DNA of 64,000 bases from Saccharothrix sp. HUAS TT1. Lineage in GTDB: Bacteria > Actinomycetota > Actinomycetes > Mycobacteriales > Pseudonocardiaceae. This document shows positions 57,974-64,000 of the stretch, piece by piece. How positions within the stretch are numbered: the stretch's first letter is position 1; each line of letters opens with the position of its first letter. The notes beneath the pieces were generated by a model. The model was not told the DNA's origin, searched no databases, and saw only the letters and a list, made by a program, of their open reading frames with translations. The DNA lies in NCBI RefSeq assembly GCF_040744945.1, contig NZ_CP160453.1, forward strand, positions 3,472,001-3,536,000, written 5' to 3'. A program made the position numbers and the translations under genes.

Positions 57974-58172
57974 CCCGCGCGGGAGAGTCCGAGCCAGTCT
58001 CGGCGCCGAAGGAGCAAATCCTCCCCGGAACCTCTCAGGCGCAAGGACCGCGCGGGTGAGACGCCTCTGGAAAGCGGGTCGGGCAACCGACCCCGCCGAC
58101 GGTGCAAGCCCGGGTCACGCCGGGTGAAGCTCTCAGGCGCCCGGCGCCGGGCAGAAGACAGAGGGGGAGGGC
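57974..58172 (+). ncRNA. Tandem glycine riboswitch
   Basis: Two consecutive glycine aptamers. The first is closed by ccgcgcgg at 57975-57982 and 58048-58055 and contains gggagagtcc, gccgaaggagcaaatcctcc and cctctcaggcgcaaggacc. The second begins tgagacgcctctggaaagcg and contains gacggtgcaagc, gccgggtgaagctctcaggc and ends at agaagacagagg. Both share the canonical gcvT-type core (ctctcaggc, aaggac/agaagac). The linker is only a few nt, as in cooperative tandem forms. It lies 41 nt before gcvP and should turn on GcvP production when glycine is high. Confidence 0.93.
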
Positions 58173-58212
58173 AACGGCAGAAGTCTGTCCGGAGCCCTGG
58201 AGGCCAGCACCG

Positions 58213-61101
<2,889 letters not shown>

Positions 61102-61117
61102 TCGAGCAGTTCGTCCG

Positions 61118-61157
61118 GGAGCCCCGGTCGCGAGTTCACGCTCGCGACCGGGGCTCC
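61118..61157 (+). terminator. Strong terminator hairpin after gcvP
   Basis: 17-bp perfect stem (left arm 61118-61134, right arm 61141-61157) with a 6-nt loop, 16 bp after the gcvP stop. Confidence 0.85.
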
Positions 61158-61206
61158 GGCGTTCGAGGTGCTTGCGTGCCTGCCTGCCGGCCAGGGGCAT
61201 GCTTCC

Positions 61207-61254
61207 TCGGGGCTCGGGGCTCGGGGCTCGGGGCTCGGGGCTCGGGGCTCGGGG
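61207..61254. repeat. 7-bp microsatellite
   Basis: Six perfect copies of tcggggc and a partial one. It sits in the 604-bp gap 61102-61705, which has no credible gene: open frames in it encode only Gly/Ala/Cys-rich strings. Confidence 0.9.
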
Positions 61255-61413
61255 TGCGGGTACGAGGCGCAGGGTGCGGGCGGTGGGTGCGGGGCGGTGC
61301 CCGGTCGGTGCGTGCACACGGTGGCGGGCGCGGAGCACGGGGGCAGGGCGCAGGCGGTGGGCGTAGTCCGCAGGGTGCGGTGGTGGGCGCGGAGCGGGTG
61401 CGGGGTTGGCACG

Positions 61414-61443
61414 GTGCGGTGTGGTGCGGTGCGGTGCGGTGCG
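61414..61443. repeat. 5-bp microsatellite
   Basis: Six copies of gtgcg, one changed to gtgtg. Same gene-free gap as the 7-bp repeat. Both are likely length-variable. Confidence 0.85.
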
Positions 61444-61705
61444 AAGGTAGGCAGTGAGTATGGAGCGGTGGGCTGGGAGTGGTCGGGACCGAGACTGGGT
61501 GCCTGGCCACCGTGGGCAGCCGAGAGTTGCGAGGCGTTCGAGGAAGGTTCGTGCGTCCTTGGGCGGCAGGGCGTGAGCGACGAGCATCGGGACCCGACTG
61601 CCGGGCACATCGCGGCCAAGGGGTGTCCGGGCGGATCTGAGCCGGCGACCCGCGCGCCACGGCCCCTTCGGGTGGTCGTGGCGGCCGTTGGCCGGGGTGG
61701 TCAGT

Positions 61706-62230
61706 TCAGCACGCCGGGGTGATGACGCGGCGGTAGGGAGGAGTGGCGTCGCTCATCTCCTCGGTCAGGCCGAAGCGTCGCAGGACGGCCAGGCTGCGGG
61801 TGTTCTCCCGGTGGACCACTGCGAAGACCCTCGCGGCACGGGGCGGTCTTCGGGTGCCGATGTCGGTCATCGCGGCGGACATCAGGACGTCCGACGCACG
61901 CGGGCCCGATTCGAAGCTCCGGCCCTGCCAGTGCAGGCTCAGGGCGACGACCTGGAGCTTCGTGGCCTCGATCCGTTGCCCTCCGGGCGCTAAGAGGGCC
62001 GCGTGCTCATGCGCCGCGACGCCTACCAGTTCGCCGGACGGCACGGTCAGCAGCAGAACGCGCGGATCGGCCTCTGCCGCGCGGGGATCGAGACCCCAGT
62101 CGAGCAGGTCCCGGCACACGAACCGCTCCACTTCCCGGTGCCACGCCTCGTCCCGGGCACACCGGAATTCCTCCAGGAGTCCCTTGTCGTCAGCGCACGC
62201 CGTCCTGACCTTCCATCTCTCTCCCCTCAT
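61706..62230 (-). CDS. GNAT-family acetyltransferase-like protein
   Basis: A 174-aa protein with a GNAT-like plan: an N-terminal DEAWHREVERFVCRDLLDWG, beta strands LLLTVPSGELVGVAAHE, ATKLQVVALSLHWQG, a degenerate acetyl-CoA loop (GPRASDVLMSAAMTD) and the typical HRENTRSLAVLRRFGLTEEM. The QxxGxG/A loop is weak, so activity is not certain. ATG 62230 overlaps the stop of the upstream gene (ATGA), so the pair is coupled. It could be a small-molecule or tRNA/protein acetyltransferase. Confidence 0.75.
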   Translation of the reverse strand: MRGERWKVRTACADDKGLLEEFRCARDEAWHREVERFVCRDLLDWGLDPRAAEADPRVLLLTVPSGELVGVAAHEHAALLAPGGQRIEATKLQVVALSLHWQGRSFESGPRASDVLMSAAMTDIGTRRPPRAARVFAVVHRENTRSLAVLRRFGLTEEMSDATPPYRRVITPAC

Positions 62231-63036
62231 TCGTGGATGACCACGGGCACCGGGGCGAACAACGGCGCCGGAGTGCCGGACAAGCGCTCGGCGTCCTCCT
62301 CGGTGATCGTGGTCGTGCGTGGGTCGGCGCGGTCGAACGGTGAGTACGGTTCCGCTGCCTCCGGCAGATCCAGGTCGACCGCCGGGACCACCTCGACCAT
62401 TGCCTGGTCCCCTGTCAGCACGGTCCGCAGGACGACCGGGCCGCCGAGGAAGGCGCGGTGCGCGGCATCGAGCAGCGGACGGGGCAGGACGACATCCGGT
62501 GATCGGCCGAGCTGCTTGATCCACGCCACGTCACCGCGCAGCTCCGAGACGTGGCCGTGGTGGACCAGCAGTAGTGCCAGTTCCCGTTCAACCGGTGAAC
62601 CCGAGTCGGCCCAGGCCGGTTGGACGTGCCCGGTGGCCTGCGCCGCCGCTCGGACGAGGCGGGTGTTCAACCCCGGCGGGAGATCACCCGCCACCGCGGC
62701 GCTCACCGCCTCGCGCGGCAGCTCCGCGAGGTGGTCGGCCAGGCGTCGGAAGACCTCGCCGCCCTCCAGTTCACGGGCCGCGCACGCCAGCTGCTCGGCC
62801 TGCTCGAAGTAGCCGAGCCTGGCGCACACGGCGGCCCGCACGTTGAGCCTGCTGAAGAACCGCACCTGACCCTGCAACCGCCCCGAGCCGCGTGGGCGCA
62901 CGGCCAGGCCCTCGGTCGCGCAGTGGCGCCTGCGCAACGTCCGGTAGGGGGCCTCGCTGGTCGGAGCGGCGCCTGGCTGGAAGGCGCGCACGACCTTGTC
63001 CCGGCTGACGATGGGCCATTCGGCGAGGGTGGTCAT
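62227..63036 (-). CDS. Hypothetical protein coupled to a GNAT protein
   Basis: A 269-aa soluble protein of unknown family. It has a basic start region (YRTLRRRHCATEGLAVRPRG), a helical middle (RLNVRAAVCARLGYFEQAEQ, FRRLADHLAELPREAVSAAV) and a beta-rich, acidic end (VVEVVPAVDLDLPEAAEPYS, ATP-free, ending APVPVVIHE). ATG 63036 lies 7 nt after TACCGT on the minus strand (63049-63044), so the transcript may be leaderless. It is followed without a gap by the GNAT gene. The arrangement recalls GNAT toxin operons, but no antitoxin DNA-binding motif is seen. Confidence 0.65.
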   Translation of the reverse strand: MTTLAEWPIVSRDKVVRAFQPGAAPTSEAPYRTLRRRHCATEGLAVRPRGSGRLQGQVRFFSRLNVRAAVCARLGYFEQAEQLACAARELEGGEVFRRLADHLAELPREAVSAAVAGDLPPGLNTRLVRAAAQATGHVQPAWADSGSPVERELALLLVHHGHVSELRGDVAWIKQLGRSPDVVLPRPLLDAAHRAFLGGPVVLRTVLTGDQAMVEVVPAVDLDLPEAAEPYSPFDRADPRTTTITEEDAERLSGTPAPLFAPVPVVIHE

Positions 63037-63190
63037 GGGTTTCACGGTACGGCTTCAGAGGCGTCGAATCAACGTCTCGATCAGGTGATGTCGGGTGGCA
63101 GCAGGGGAGGCTGAGGTACGTGCGGTGGGCGCGGGTGGGGTGAGTAGCCGGTCGGCCCGCTCGACCGGCCCGCAGACGCGGAACGGGGCA

Positions 63191-63215
63191 GGCGCGCCCC
63201 GGGGAAGGGCGCGCC
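63191..63215 (-). terminator. Terminator hairpin after the secreted protease gene
   Basis: 9-bp perfect stem (GGCGCGCCC / GGGCGCGCC) with a 7-nt loop, just beyond the stop of the minus-strand gene at 63226. Confidence 0.65.
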
Positions 63216-63225
63216 CGCCCGGTCA

Positions 63226-63759
63226 TCAGTCGATCGTGGTGGCGCCGCTGTAGTTGCAGATGGAAGGCGCCATCACCTGCTGGGCGCTGCCCCAGCCGGC
63301 GCACTGGTACGAGGAGTGGCCGTACCAGTTGTGGCCGAACTCGTGCGCGGCCAGCAGGGCGTCGTCGTTCACGCCGCCCATGTAGAGCGCGATCCGCTGA
63401 CCCGCGCCCCAGTTGCAGCCCACCACGCGACTGCCGCCGCCGCAGTCGGTGATGTAGCCGTTGCGGCACTCCACCGGGGTGCCGCTGGAGCTCTCCGTCA
63501 GCCCGCTCCACGCCCGCGCGCCGGTGCGGATGGCCGACGCGTACGGCGAGCACGAGCTGAGGATGCGGTAGGTCCGCGCGTTCGGCACGGGCCACGCCGC
63601 GATCGTGGGCGGCGCGGTGACCACGTCCGCGGGGGCGGTGGCCAGCTCCACGACGCTCGTCGGGTGGCCTTCCCCGGCGAGCGCGGTCTGGGAGTTCGGT
63701 GCGACCAGGACGGCCACCACGAGCGCCAGCAGGGCAGGCGCCAAGAACAACTTCTTCAC
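63226..63759 (-). CDS. Secreted HExxH metalloprotease-like protein (snapalysin-like)
   Basis: A 177-aa exported protein. The signal KKLFLAPALLALVVAVLVAP ends near TALA/GEG. The zinc motif is HEFGH in LLAAHEFGHNWYGHSSYQCA; the third ligand could be the His four residues after it, one residue closer than the metzincin HExxHxxGxxH spacing and without the Asp of snapalysins. Six Cys residues (SSCSP, VECRNGYITDCGG, VGCNWG, YQCAGW, SICNYSG) may form disulfides. GTG 63759 has AAAGGCGG upstream. Its small size fits snapalysin (M7), but the motif is atypical. Confidence 0.7.
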   Translation of the reverse strand: MKKLFLAPALLALVVAVLVAPNSQTALAGEGHPTSVVELATAPADVVTAPPTIAAWPVPNARTYRILSSCSPYASAIRTGARAWSGLTESSSGTPVECRNGYITDCGGGSRVVGCNWGAGQRIALYMGGVNDDALLAAHEFGHNWYGHSSYQCAGWGSAQQVMAPSICNYSGATTID

Positions 63760-64000
63760 GTTGTCCGCCTTTCGGGTGCAGGGAATCGACGTGTGCAGGG
63801 ACGTCGAAGCACTCGAAGTTACGGAACCATTCGCCGTCGATCAACCGGCATGAAGTGTGATTGATCCTCGGCTATTCGTCAATTCCTGCCACTGGCCAGG
63901 AAGAATGCGCACAGAAGAAGATCGAGAATAGTTTCGGTGTGAATTCAACAAGTCGGATGGCGTAGTGCCCCGGCCGTCCGTTCGGGTGATCAGGCGGCCG
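63760..64000. other. Upstream region of the secreted protease, window end
   Basis: AT-richer DNA with a short inverted repeat (ttcctg / caggaa near 63880-63900) and gattgatcc, tagtttcgg stretches. Likely holds the promoter of the minus-strand gene at 63759; I could not choose one. No gene begins before the window ends. Confidence 0.4.

Noticed and set aside
61168..61722. Frames across the microsatellites after gcvP
   Set aside because: Their sequence is made of the repeats themselves and the frames differ by repeat phase.

Overview
The window is chromosomal DNA of a high-GC actinomycete. Codon third positions are almost all G or C, many starts are GTG, and a WhiB protein, a conservon, F420-type and SigF/RsbW-type genes are present. 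The order gcvH - FHA protein GarA - MerR - DUF151 - MerR - glycine riboswitch - gcvP matches the mycobacterial Rv1826-Rv1832 block, and with the other genes suggests a Pseudonocardiales genus such as Saccharothrix, Lentzea or Actinosynnema. This placement is inferred from recalled gene content, not from a search. I saw no tRNA, rRNA, CRISPR array, transposase, phage gene or large biosynthetic cluster.

Layout. 1-6.7 kb: the 5' part of pobA, an orphan ABC binding lipoprotein, and a conservon (sensor kinase, roadblock, GTPase) that lacks its usual DUF742 gene. 6.8-11.9 kb: the most unusual locus, with an ECF sigma factor, a small unknown protein, an intracellular subtilisin and a divergent TPR-CHAT protease. 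11.9-15.4 kb: fungal-type cytosine deaminase, a small hypothetical gene, STAS protein, GCS2-type ligase and topoisomerase IB. 15.4-16.5 kb: low-complexity DNA without a credible gene. 16.5-19.1 kb: a stress block with a baeRF protein, a DUF4383 protein, a SigF-type sigma factor and its anti-sigma kinase. 19.3-26.0 kb: a Liv-type ABC transporter operon with an acyl-CoA ligase inside it, joined by 4-nt overlaps. 26-33.9 kb: NPCBM protein, radical SAM enzyme, PHP phosphoesterase, TetR, serine hydrolase and a large LuxR regulator.

34-41.3 kb: a 134-bp palindromic element, a second acyl-CoA ligase, an ArsR regulator with a clear self-operator, a membrane-anchored hydrolase, an orphan ABC ATPase and a modular PQQ-type sugar dehydrogenase. 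41.3-44.2 kb: the frameshifted relic of an anti-sigma gene, a DUF1996 lipoprotein and an intact ECF sigma/anti-sigma pair; relic and intact pair carry near-identical ECF promoters. 44.3-50.4 kb: quinone oxidoreductase, methyltransferase, second DUF4383 protein, aldo/keto reductase, M50-like protease, LLM oxidoreductase and WhiB3/WhiD. 50.6-53.2 kb: a second SigF/RsbW module with an ATPase-STAS fusion and a STAS antagonist. 53.6-61.1 kb: phosphatidyltransferase and the gcv/garA block. 61.2-64 kb: microsatellites, a GNAT/unknown gene pair and a secreted HExxH protease.

The thread that ties the window together is alternative-sigma control. Two RsbW/SigF modules have the same promoter form (GTGT-N16-GGGTAY), and similar promoters precede the baeRF and second DUF4383 genes. 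Two further ECF sigma loci and three STAS-containing proteins add to this. Coordinates of promoters and starts were read by eye; every function is inferred from recognised motifs.
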